Numbered from the stretch's first letter, positions 1-6,164 are shown. The stretch is DNA of 8,376 nucleotides from Cyanobacteria bacterium UBA11372 (GCA_003486675.1 DNGG01000332.1:1-8376); one strand, 5' to 3'. Made by a program: numbers and translations. The notes: generated by a model not told the origin, from the sequence alone.

Positions 1-427
1 TAACCAGTAACTGTCGTATCGACAGCGCCCCCAGTGCCAGGGGCATTAATATCCGCAGATCCACCACATTATTTGTTCCTTTTCTCACTCTGCGGTTGAG
101 GTCATAAACAGCAGACGTAATATTAGATGCCACCTCAGATCTACCGCCAGTAATATCCGCGAAAATTATGCCTAAATCTCGCAACATAGCGTAAACATCT
201 TCACCACTCAGATGCTCAGGCGCGTGCATAATAGTAATGCTTCCGGTTTGGGGATTTGTCCTCACATCATAAATCCCCAGTTTAGACTTTAACGCTTGGG
301 TAATCGGTTCCAGCGCCTTAGAATTGCGGTGTTGATGCCCCACTTTCAACCGCATCCGCCCTGGGGTAGAACTTACGATGCGGCTTTCAATAGGTGTGGC
401 TCTTTTTGCTAATGCTGTCGTCTTCAT
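1..427 (-). CDS. HMA_2/CoBaHMA-domain protein, C-terminus beyond window
   Basis: I translated this minus-strand frame from the ATG at 427; it stays open for 142 codons to the window edge, so the C-terminus is missing. Residues about 16-90 form a ferredoxin-fold HMA-like domain. The first strand has PGRMRLKV (residues 22-29), a basic G-R-x-R motif instead of the CxxC metal site of classical HMA domains. The third strand has the pattern NPQTGSITI (58-66), which matches the first domain of the 334-aa protein upstream (NIQTGSLVV) and not the ATPase-type domain. After a basic stretch (NRRVRK), a hydrophobic segment starts at about 123 (DLRILMPLALGAL), probably a membrane helix. The gene follows the DUF5132 gene by 221 bp on the same strand and is probably the last visible member of the ATPase operon. 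No strong Shine-Dalgarno is visible. The HMA-like fold is fairly certain; the function is unknown. Confidence 0.8.
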   Translation of the reverse strand, partial: MKTTALAKRATPIESRIVSSTPGRMRLKVGHQHRNSKALEPITQALKSKLGIYDVRTNPQTGSITIMHAPEHLSGEDVYAMLRDLGIIFADITGGRSEVASNITSAVYDLNRRVRKGTNNVVDLRILMPLALGALSIRQLLV

Positions 428-521
428 TGCTGTTGCTTGTTTCTGCCTACTATCTAACTTCAAATTTTATATTGAACTAATTTTAAATCTTAATTCTTAA
501 ATCCCTAAGCATTGAAATAAA

Positions 522-577
522 CTCTTTCTTCCTTCCTTCTCTTCTCTTCTCTCTGCGTTCTCTGCGTCCTCTGCGGT
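522..577. repeat. Polypyrimidine tract plus three 9-bp tandem repeats
   Basis: Positions 522-554 of the plus strand contain only C and T. They run directly into three tandem 9-mers: CTCTGCGTT (551-559), CTCTGCGTC (560-568) and CTCTGCGGT (569-577). This CTCTGCG-type sequence resembles dispersed repeats common between genes of filamentous cyanobacteria (from memory, not searched). It lies in the 221-bp spacer between the DUF5132 gene and the last HMA-like gene, both on the minus strand, so the transcript would be purine-rich here. No hairpin terminator is evident in the spacer. Confidence 0.75.
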
Positions 578-648
578 TCGTTAAAAAATATCTTGAATGT
601 AAGGGACAAGACAGCAACAATTTTTTCCCTGCCCTGCCCCTACAAACC

Positions 649-942
649 TTACGTATTCGGTGCTTCAGGATGAGAATTTGTTTCCAGTACCTTTTGCTCG
701 TCCAGCGCCAGTTCAGACTTAGCTTCGGCTACGATATCGCCGAAAATTTCGCCAGCTTCAGCAAAAGCGCCTTTGCTTTTTTCATAGGCGACAATTCCGC
801 CTTTAATAATAGTTTTCGCAATGGGTTTGCCAATTTTAGCCACCGCTGGAATCAGTAAAGGCGCTAAAAAGATCGCTCCCACGCCCGCAACGATACCGGG
901 CGTCCCCATATCTTCGACTAATTCAACTGGTTTAAATGCCAT
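649..942 (-). CDS. DUF5132-type small membrane protein
   Basis: This 97-aa protein has a short polar N-terminus, then a glycine- and alanine-rich hydrophobic segment at about 14-36 (GTPGIVAGVGAIFLAPLL and onward), a lysine-rich patch (KIGKPIAKTIIKGG) and an amphipathic acidic helix at about 52-82 (YEKSKGAFAEAGEIFGDIVAEAK). This matches my recollection of the DUF5132 family, small cyanobacterial proteins often encoded beside HMA_2-domain proteins and P-type ATPases. The start is well supported: AAGGAGA lies at 949-955, six bases before the ATG. It sits 102 bp after the ATPase stop on the same strand, with a heptamer inverted repeat between them. It could be a small subunit or membrane anchor of the pump, but that is inferred from position only. 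No catalytic motif is present. Confidence 0.8.
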   Translation of the reverse strand: MAFKPVELVEDMGTPGIVAGVGAIFLAPLLIPAVAKIGKPIAKTIIKGGIVAYEKSKGAFAEAGEIFGDIVAEAKSELALDEQKVLETNSHPEAPNT

Positions 943-981
943 TTTGTTTCTCCTTACAGTTACAAATCCATCTGTCTAATT

Positions 982-1048
982 GCAGATTTCAGATTTTAGA
1001 TTTCAAATTGAACAAATTTAAATCTGCAATCTGCAATCTGCCATCTAA
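982..1048. repeat. Inverted pair of heptamer tandem repeats
   Basis: The left arm (982-1009) is four 7-mers: GCAGATT, TCAGATT, TTAGATT, TCAAATT. The right arm (1014-1048) is the same family inverted, with three perfect AATCTGC units at 1021-1041 and then CATCTAA. The arms are separated by only a few bases, so either strand could fold into a long imperfect hairpin. The last unit overlaps the TAG stop of the ATPase gene (1045-1047), so the repeat begins exactly where that coding sequence ends and fills most of the spacer before the DUF5132 gene. It lacks a terminal T-run, so it is not a clear terminator; it could reduce read-through or protect the upstream mRNA end. Confidence 0.8.
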
Positions 1049-3348
1049 AATTCACAAGACTTTGGCTTTTTTTTCCCGTTCATCAACGGGCGCAAACCGT
1101 TCACCCCAGCGACAACGCTAGTGCCATTATTCACGATAGTTGCCGCTAAGGGACTAATCCCAACCGCAGCAGCGGCGATTAAGGCAACCAGGTTGGGTGC
1201 AATCACGATGGTAGTATTTTGATGGATCAATCCCATTGCTTGTTTAGCGATCGCAACAGCTTCCACCAAACCCCGCAGATCGTTACTCATCAACACCACA
1301 TCGGCGGTTTCCCGCGCTACATCCGATCCATCAGCAAACGAAACCGAAGCATCGGCATAAGCTAAGGCGGCGGAGTCGTTAATCCCATCGCCAACAAAGG
1401 CAACTGTTCTGCCTGCTGCGTGCAACTGTTTAATTACAGCTGCTTTATCTTCTGGAAATGCCTCGGCGTGAGTTTGCGCTGGTGGAATACCTAATTGGGC
1501 GGCTACGGCGTTGGCGCGTTGGCGGCTATCCCCGGTCAGCATGTGTATTTCCATACCTGCTGCGGTTGCTAGTGCCCGAATCACTTCCGGGGTTTCTTGC
1601 CGCAGGGGATCGGTGTATTCTACAATCCCCAAACATTCGCCGTTGCTGGCGACGCAGATTGACGATACGCCGTTGGTTTTGATTTCTGGATGTTCTGCGT
1701 ACAGAGGTTCTGTACTCACATCGGAAAGGCGCAGGAAGCGATCGCTGCCTACCAAAACGACCTGCCCATCTATTTCCGCCCTGACGCCCAGACCCACTTG
1801 ATACTCCCACTCGCCGCGAGTCAGGTTATTAACGCCTTTATCTTCAGCATAGCGCACAATTGCGGATGCCACCGGGTGAGTTAAACGTTTTTCAGCAGCT
1901 GCGGCGAGTTCTAACAACCGCATTTCTGGATCTGCCCAATCTTGCAGCGCCGAAGATACAGTTCTAACCCCAATAACAGCAACATCGCCTTGAGTCAGAG
2001 TGCCAGTTTTATCAAACACAACCGCATCAACTTTAGCTAACTGTTCTAAAGCCCGCCCGCTGCGGATTAAAATACCCCGGCGCGCGGCATAACTCAGCGC
2101 TGCCAAAACAGTTGTGGGAACCGAAACCCTTATCCCCGTTGCAAAGTCGAGGGTGAGAACTGAAGCCGCCCGCGCCAAGTTGCGAGTGCCAGCAAACACA
2201 ATCCCGCCTAATAATAAAGTCGGAATTACAGCTTGGTTGGCAACTTTCGCCGCGTAATTTTCAATCTTGGTATCGTGAATCGGTGCTTCTTGCATTAACC
2301 GAATGCTTTGTCCCGCCCTAGTATCGGCACCGACTCGTTCTGCCAGAATATAAATTTGGCCTTCGCGCACCAAAGTTGAAGCATAAACTTCTTCTCCAGT
2401 TTCTCGCATTACCGGCATCGATTCGCCGGTGAGCTTTTGCTGGTCAATTAATGCTTTCCCTTGCATAATGTGACCGTCAACGGGAATTTGTTCGCCGGGG
2501 TAAACAATAACCGTATCGCCCCGCACCACTTCTTTGATGGAAATTTCTTGTTTTTTCCCGTCTCTTTCCACCCAGACAAATTGTCCCAAAGAGTCTAGTA
2601 AATCGAGGGTTTGTTTCTTAGAAGCCCGCGCCGTGCGTTCTCGAATTGCTTCGCCAAATTCGACTAAACTCAGCATCAGCGCCGGGGTGATAAAGTGACC
2701 TTGGCAAGTGGTAATAACAATTGCCGATAAGTCTAAAAAGTCGATATTTAATCGTCGTTCTTGGCTGATGCTTTCCCAAGCGCGCTTCGCTACTGGCAAT
2801 GCAGTAATTGCAATTGTCCCGGCGATAATTGCCGCCGGAATTGGTAACCCGAATGGGCCGCCCAGGAGTGCTAAAGTTGAAGCGATCGCTGGTAATTTCA
2901 TCCCCGCCCAGCAGCTGCTCTCCTCTGACGGTTCCGCTTTTACTATTTTTCCCGCATTCTCTTCCGATACAATCGCTGTCGTCGCTAACTCAATCAACCT
3001 TTGCAGTTGACTTCGCATTTCTCCATCCGAAACAAGGTTGGTTTCGTATGTGAATGCCACCGAAGCCGCCGCGCGGTTTATCCGTATAGTTTTTATTCGA
3101 GTATCTAATGCAACTAAACTTTCCAACCGTTGGGCATAATCTGCATCGTAACCGAGTCTAGGCACTCGAAACCGCACCCGTCCTTTGACTGCATGGATAA
3201 CGCTACAGGCTATTTCTTGCTTAGCCAGGGCATATGTTTTCCCCTTACCATGCCCATTTTTGTGCCCGTTAGCCAAGCCATTTCCTGTTGCCGAATTTAC
3301 CGCAACTGGTGGCGGATGCAGTGTCATAACCTGTGAAGTTTCTTCCAT
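1045..3348 (-). CDS. P-type ATPase with N-terminal CoBaHMA-like domain and no CPC motif
   Basis: This 767-aa protein is a P1B-like cation pump in layout. Residues 46-122 are an HMA-like domain with HAVKGRVRFRV at the first strand and no CxxC. Hydrophobic segments at about 152-190 and 202-235 give four N-terminal helices. The actuator motif TGES is at 307-310, the phosphorylation motif DKTGTLT at 446-452, the HP pair at 491-492 (THPVASAI), TGDS at 605-608 and GDGINDSAAL at 653-662; two helices follow (about 710-752). All catalytic elements are intact, so it should be active. Aligned from the conserved PT(T/S) and GILI residues, the CPC of copper and zinc pumps corresponds to F402-A403-T404, preceded by Asp401, with Arg407 four residues before Pro411. 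The cargo therefore cannot be assigned. The start is supported by GAGGG just upstream, which overlaps the TGA of the preceding gene; the 7-bp spacing implies translational coupling. Confidence 0.93.
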   Translation of the reverse strand: MEETSQVMTLHPPPVAVNSATGNGLANGHKNGHGKGKTYALAKQEIACSVIHAVKGRVRFRVPRLGYDADYAQRLESLVALDTRIKTIRINRAAASVAFTYETNLVSDGEMRSQLQRLIELATTAIVSEENAGKIVKAEPSEESSCWAGMKLPAIASTLALLGGPFGLPIPAAIIAGTIAITALPVAKRAWESISQERRLNIDFLDLSAIVITTCQGHFITPALMLSLVEFGEAIRERTARASKKQTLDLLDSLGQFVWVERDGKKQEISIKEVVRGDTVIVYPGEQIPVDGHIMQGKALIDQQKLTGESMPVMRETGEEVYASTLVREGQIYILAERVGADTRAGQSIRLMQEAPIHDTKIENYAAKVANQAVIPTLLLGGIVFAGTRNLARAASVLTLDFATGIRVSVPTTVLAALSYAARRGILIRSGRALEQLAKVDAVVFDKTGTLTQGDVAVIGVRTVSSALQDWADPEMRLLELAAAAEKRLTHPVASAIVRYAEDKGVNNLTRGEWEYQVGLGVRAEIDGQVVLVGSDRFLRLSDVSTEPLYAEHPEIKTNGVSSICVASNGECLGIVEYTDPLRQETPEVIRALATAAGMEIHMLTGDSRQRANAVAAQLGIPPAQTHAEAFPEDKAAVIKQLHAAGRTVAFVGDGINDSAALAYADASVSFADGSDVARETADVVLMSNDLRGLVEAVAIAKQAMGLIHQNTTIVIAPNLVALIAAAAVGISPLAATIVNNGTSVVAGVNGLRPLMNGKKKPKSCEF

Positions 3349-3355
3349 TTTTCCC

Positions 3356-4063
3356 TCAAATTAAAACGTGAAGTTTGCGAAGTTTAACAATCCGGGAAGC
3401 TTTGGCACCGCCATAAAGCGGTTTTCCAGCTTTACTTTTTAGCAAACAGCAACTTGATGGAATTTCCGCTTTTCGTACTTCCAACGAACAAGCCAGAATA
3501 ATCAACTTAGCAATTGGCTCAAGTAAATTTTGTTTTGAGCTTTGTGAGTCATCAGATATTACCAAACCAGGCAATATTTCCCCGTGATTCTTGTCACAGT
3601 GGCTTTGGTATGAGTCAGAGAAAATCTGCCCATCTCGCCATTGCACAATTTTGCCTTGACGGCTTTGAGTCAGCCAATCTTGACCAATAGATTCAAAAGC
3701 AGACTGAATCAAATGAACCAGATCGGATATTTCCAATGGCGGGGATTGATAATTGAACGCTACCGACGCCGCGTTGCGGTTAATCCGCACGTCGGTAATG
3801 TTGCTGTGAGATTCAGCAAACATTTGCAAGCGATGGGCATATTCTGCATCGCTAAGAAGCCTTGATACCCGAAACCGAACTCGTCCGGGAATTGCATGGA
3901 CAACGCTGTAAGCTACTTGTTCGCGCGGTGCAACTTGGCGTTTATTCCCCGCCTCTGGGTTCAGTGTCTTGCTCCAAGCACGCCACAACCATAAAAGCGA
4001 TCGCCAAAGCGAATCCAGAATTGGTTGTGTCTCTTTTGTTGATTTAACCTTCGATTCTAGCAT
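3356..4063 (-). CDS. HMA_2/CoBaHMA-domain protein with unrecognised C-terminal half
   Basis: I start this gene at the ATG at 4063 (235 aa), because GGGAGG lies seven bases upstream. A GTG at 4087 and an ATG at 4078 are in frame but lack such a site. The N-terminal 50 residues include a tryptophan-rich stretch (LWRSLLWLWRAW, 19-30), perhaps an amphipathic membrane-associating helix. Residues 50-125 are an HMA-like domain with HAIPGRVRFRV (56-66) and RINRNAASVAFNY, very close to the ATPase N-terminal domain. The remaining 110 residues are not recognised; they show no clear membrane helix except a weak hydrophobic run near 183-193 and end in a basic tail. The layout resembles an ATPase N-terminus that does not continue into a pump, so a decayed paralogue is possible. 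It lies 37 bp after the 334-aa gene and 7 bp before the ATPase, within the operon. Confidence 0.8.
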   Translation of the reverse strand: MLESKVKSTKETQPILDSLWRSLLWLWRAWSKTLNPEAGNKRQVAPREQVAYSVVHAIPGRVRFRVSRLLSDAEYAHRLQMFAESHSNITDVRINRNAASVAFNYQSPPLEISDLVHLIQSAFESIGQDWLTQSRQGKIVQWRDGQIFSDSYQSHCDKNHGEILPGLVISDDSQSSKQNLLEPIAKLIILACSLEVRKAEIPSSCCLLKSKAGKPLYGGAKASRIVKLRKLHVLI

Positions 4064-4070
4064 AGCTTGG

Positions 4071-4076
4071 CCTCCC
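4071..4076 (-). promoter_or_regulatory. Shine-Dalgarno deciding the start of the 235-aa gene
   Basis: On the minus strand GGGAGG is followed by a seven-base spacer and the ATG at 4063. It overlaps the alternative ATG at 4078, which would be too close to use it. This favours the internal start over the longer reading from GTG at 4087. Confidence 0.65.
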
Positions 4077-4100
4077 ATGCAAGACACTGACTCAAGCTTG

Positions 4101-5105
4101 TTAGTAAAGGTGAGCCATGAAGTGCAAAATTAAATTGAGCGCTGGTGGCTTCAGCCCAGTTAAATAGGTGATTTTTGGGGGATGATTGGGCATGTGGGCA
4201 GGTGGGCGGGTGGGCAGGTGAGATTTTGTTTTTGCACGCGGCTCTTGGGTTTGGCTGTTGCTGTTTTCTGCCACAGTAGGCGTTGCAGTATCAGAAGTCG
4301 GCTTAAACGCTTCCCCCGCACGCCCAATTAGTTCTACCAAACGAGAACGGATTTCAGTTTCCGAAACCGCTTTGGCATCGTAGGTAAAAGTAACCGAAGC
4401 CGCCGCCCGATTCACGCGGACACTGGTAATATTGCTATCAGCTGCGGCAATTTTTTCCAGTCGGCTAGCATAAATACCGTCCTGAAGTAGCCTCGGCACA
4501 TTAAACCGCACCCGTCCCCGCACCGCATGAACAACGCTACAAGCAATCTTTTGAGGTGACTCGATATAGGGAACTGAGATATTAACCTCAGCTCCTCCGC
4601 TCACCTGCTCCTCTGCCCACCTGCTCCCGAAGTCCTCTTCCTCAAACTGTTCGATCAGCTGACGAGTTGTCCCCGCTGCCAGCAGGTAAACTGGAATCGC
4701 TGGTAAGCCGCTAATTCCCAACCCGCCAGTAATCAGCGCCCCGGCAATTAAAGGAATAACCGACTCTAGCTGGTTCGTATCTAGCCAGAACCCATTTGCG
4801 CCATCTTCTTCATCTGGAAATTCTGTCGCTGTTGCAACGCCGCATTTTTTCAGCACTGCAAACATCTGCGAATAAGACAGCGTATTTTCATCAAATGTAA
4901 CGACCAAGCTGCCAGTTTGTATATTCGCGTTGACGTTGCAGACGCCTTCTTCTTGTCGCAGTCGTTGTGCAAAGTCTTCGAGTCTATCTTCCCAATAATC
5001 AGCCAAGAGCAGACTGCTACCAGATGCACGCAGTCTCACTCGACCAGGCATAGCATGTACAACTTCTAGCCCACTCTCAGCGGACTGTAAAGTGACCCCA
5101 GTCAT
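4101..5105 (-). CDS. Two-domain HMA_2/CoBaHMA membrane protein, first gene of the operon
   Basis: This 334-aa protein contains two HMA-like domains around a hydrophobic hairpin. Domain 1 (about 14-92) has HAMPGRVRLR at 17-26 and NIQTGSLVV on strand 3. Residues 113-149 are glycine- and proline-rich and hydrophobic (GLGISGLPAIPVYLLAAG), like the first membrane hairpin of the ATPase two genes downstream. Domain 2 (187-266) has HAVRGRVRFNV at 193-203 and RVNRAAASVTFTY, and is nearly a copy of the ATPase N-terminal domain. Neither domain has CxxC. The linker 161-173 and the tail 297-304 are encoded by G-rich repeat DNA, and the last 60 residues look non-conserved. AGGAG lies about ten bases upstream of the ATG. 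As first gene of the operon and with shared domains, it is a plausible partner of the pump; its biochemical role is unknown. Confidence 0.85.
   Translation of the reverse strand: MTGVTLQSAESGLEVVHAMPGRVRLRASGSSLLLADYWEDRLEDFAQRLRQEEGVCNVNANIQTGSLVVTFDENTLSYSQMFAVLKKCGVATATEFPDEEDGANGFWLDTNQLESVIPLIAGALITGGLGISGLPAIPVYLLAAGTTRQLIEQFEEEDFGSRWAEEQVSGGAEVNISVPYIESPQKIACSVVHAVRGRVRFNVPRLLQDGIYASRLEKIAAADSNITSVRVNRAAASVTFTYDAKAVSETEIRSRLVELIGRAGEAFKPTSDTATPTVAENSNSQTQEPRAKTKSHLPTRPPAHMPNHPPKITYLTGLKPPALNLILHFMAHLY
4194..4222. repeat. 8-bp tandem repeat inside coding sequence
   Basis: The plus strand reads GTGGGCAG (4194-4201), GTGGGCGG (4202-4209), GTGGGCAG (4210-4217), then GTGAG. It lies in the 3' part of the 334-aa gene and encodes the proline-rich LPTRPPAH segment of its tail. 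Because the unit is 8 bp, gain or loss of one copy would shift the frame and change or shorten the C-terminus. Confidence 0.8.
4591..4628. repeat. G-rich intergenic-type repeat within the 334-aa gene
   Basis: The minus strand here is built from variants of GGAGCAGGTG and GGGCAGAGGAGCAGG. From memory this resembles G-rich repeats usually found between genes in filamentous cyanobacteria. It encodes residues about 161-173 (SRWAEEQVSGGAE), the acidic linker between the membrane hairpin and the second HMA-like domain. The frame stays open through it. Confidence 0.5.
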
Positions 5106-5497
5106 TTTTTATTTTTCTCCTAATTCTTCAGTTCTGGTATTGCAGGTCGATGGTTTCTTAACGGCTATCTTGCCGCTGTTCTCAACATCTCAAACCAACG
5201 ACCCCACTACTTATACGGATGAAGCGGTAGTGCCAGAACTGTGGATTAGCAGTTTTGGTGAATGGCACCAGCACAGCGGTTTTTGACATTAGCGTTGCCC
5301 CCCCTTGGTTCCCAACCAGTACTACAAGTTGAAAGCAGCGTCCCATGCTTGGTTGCCGTCTCTATGAGCAATCTCTAACTTATGGTGTAGAAGACATCCT
5401 CTGATGACAGCGTTTTTCCCCTCTAATGGCTATTCTTTCCGAGTGCTAGTCTTTTGGCGGCTTGTGGCAGCCTTGGGACTTGCCCTCGTACAGCCGG

Positions 5498-5516
5498 AGG
5501 TTAACAGCAGGTTAAG
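5498..5516 (-). promoter_or_regulatory. Candidate Pho box (two direct repeats)
   Basis: Read on the minus strand, CTTAACCT (5516-5509), a 3-bp spacer GCT and GTTAACCT (5505-5498) form two direct repeats with an 11-bp period. The cyanobacterial SphR/PhoB box, as I recall it, is repeats of PyTTAAPyPy(T/A) separated by 3 bp. The first repeat fits fully and the second differs only at its first base. A third repeat at the same spacing is weak at best. The site lies about 390 bp upstream of the minus-strand operon start and about 310 bp upstream of the ferredoxin start. Confidence 0.4.
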
Positions 5517-5538
5517 CTCCTCTTTACGTAAGCTTCAC

Positions 5539-5544
5539 TATAAC
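5539..5544 (+). promoter_or_regulatory. -10-like hexamer downstream of the Pho box
   Basis: TATAAC on the plus strand lies 22 bp after the second clear repeat. If the degenerate CTCTTTAC at 5520-5527 counts as a third repeat, the box would end 11 bp before this hexamer, the arrangement typical of Pho-activated promoters. Transcription from here would run toward the ferredoxin with a leader of about 275 nt. No good -35 element is present. This is a tentative call. Confidence 0.25.
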
Positions 5545-5693
5545 ACCAATTTTCTTGATGCGTATATCTAGCTGAGAAGATTTATTTTTATTTGCAATTG
5601 TATAATGGCGCACAGCAGAGTCTGAAAGAATTGTGGTTGTAAGCGATCGCACGCCAGCACAGTGCTTTTGCAGCGAGAAAAATAGGCTTAAGT

Positions 5694-5803
5694 TATGGGA
5701 TATTTCAAAAAAACTTAATATAGAGGCGGTTGGAAAAGCGCGAGCGAGGCTAGCGACGCATATCGGATAATAATTATTGATAGAACCAACCCGAAATCCC
5801 ATA
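5694..5803. repeat. Imperfect nested inverted repeat upstream of ferredoxin
   Basis: TATGGGATATTTC at 5694-5706 pairs with GAAATCCCATA at 5793-5803 (11 pairs with a 2-base bulge). Inside that, GGTTGG (5728-5733) pairs with CCAACC (5786-5791). The core holds a GC-rich AGCGCGAGCGAGG-type stretch and a short AT palindrome, AATAATTATT (5769-5778). The element ends 21 bp before the ferredoxin ATG. It could be a MITE-like remnant or a folded 5' leader; no flanking target duplication was established. Confidence 0.5.
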
Positions 5804-5824
5804 TTTTAGTTAACAGTTAGAGAA

Positions 5825-6148
5825 ATGGCAGTTTATCAAGTCCGCCTGGTAAATCCTGCAATCGGTTTAGACCGTACAATTCCAGTACCAGACGATCAAT
5901 ATATTTTGGATATGGCAGAAGAAGCTGGTATTCGCTTGCCATCCGGGTGCAAGCAAGGCGAGTGTTCCGCCTGTGTCGCCAAGTTAGTAAGCGGCGAAGT
6001 CGATCAAAGCGAGCAAAAATTTCTTCGTCCAGGAGAAATAGAAGCCGGATATACAATTACCTGCGTAGCTTACCCTTTATCCGATTGCACTTTATACACC
6101 CATCAAGAGCAAATTCTGTATCAATCGTCACTTTATTACAAAAAATAG
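5825..6148 (+). CDS. Plant-type [2Fe-2S] ferredoxin, FdxH-like
   Basis: This 107-aa protein is a soluble one-electron carrier. The cluster ligands are Cys42, Cys47, Cys50 and Cys80 (C-x4-C-x2-C-x29-C), the canonical spacing for plant-type ferredoxins. The cluster loop is SGCKQGECSAC rather than the SCRAGACSTC of the main photosynthetic ferredoxin. The stretches YQVRL, SGEVDQSEQKFL and CVAYPLSDCTLYTHQE resemble the heterocyst ferredoxin FdxH as I remember it, though similar minor ferredoxins occur in cyanobacteria without heterocysts, and no nif gene is in the window. A short tail (QILYQSSLYYKK) extends past the usual end of about 98 residues. The start codon has only a weak GAGA upstream. It follows a 719-bp gap and may be co-transcribed with the SnoaL-like gene 137 bp downstream. 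A specialised electron donor is more likely than the main photosynthetic one. Confidence 0.93.
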   Translation: MAVYQVRLVNPAIGLDRTIPVPDDQYILDMAEEAGIRLPSGCKQGECSACVAKLVSGEVDQSEQKFLRPGEIEAGYTITCVAYPLSDCTLYTHQEQILYQSSLYYKK

Positions 6149-6164
6149 GATTGTCATTCCTGCA

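Larger units (their letters stand above)
5106..5824. other. 719-bp gap between divergent transcription units
   Basis: I see no convincing gene on either strand. Open frames at 5092-5286 (plus) and 5524-5802 (minus) have no ribosome site and no recognisable protein. The gap must hold the promoters of the minus-strand HMA/ATPase operon and of the plus-strand ferredoxin. It contains a possible stem-loop (5233-5241 pairing with 5250-5258: nine pairs including one G-U in plus-strand RNA, eight-base loop), a candidate Pho box (5498-5516), a HIP1 site (5643-5650) and a long imperfect inverted repeat (5694-5803). The length leaves room for a small RNA, but none can be recognised. Confidence 0.7.

Noticed and set aside
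1458..3336. Several plus-strand open frames across the ATPase gene
   Set aside because: They are antisense to a long gene with intact motifs and have no recognisable domains.
1..5105. Ordinary copper or zinc efflux operon
   Set aside because: No CxxC in any HMA-like domain, no CPC in the pump and no MerR or ArsR-type regulator in the window.
5092..5286. 64-codon open frame on the plus strand overlapping the start of the 334-aa gene
   Set aside because: It begins inside the opposite gene, has no ribosome site and no family resemblance.
5306..5318. TGGTT-CCC-AACCA hairpin as a possible terminator
   Set aside because: It has only five pairs, a three-base loop and no following T-run.
5524..5802. 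92-codon open frame on the minus strand in the long gap
   Set aside because: It has no ribosome site, shows no recognisable domain, and overlaps the inverted repeat and HIP1 site; composition looks like non-coding AT-rich DNA.
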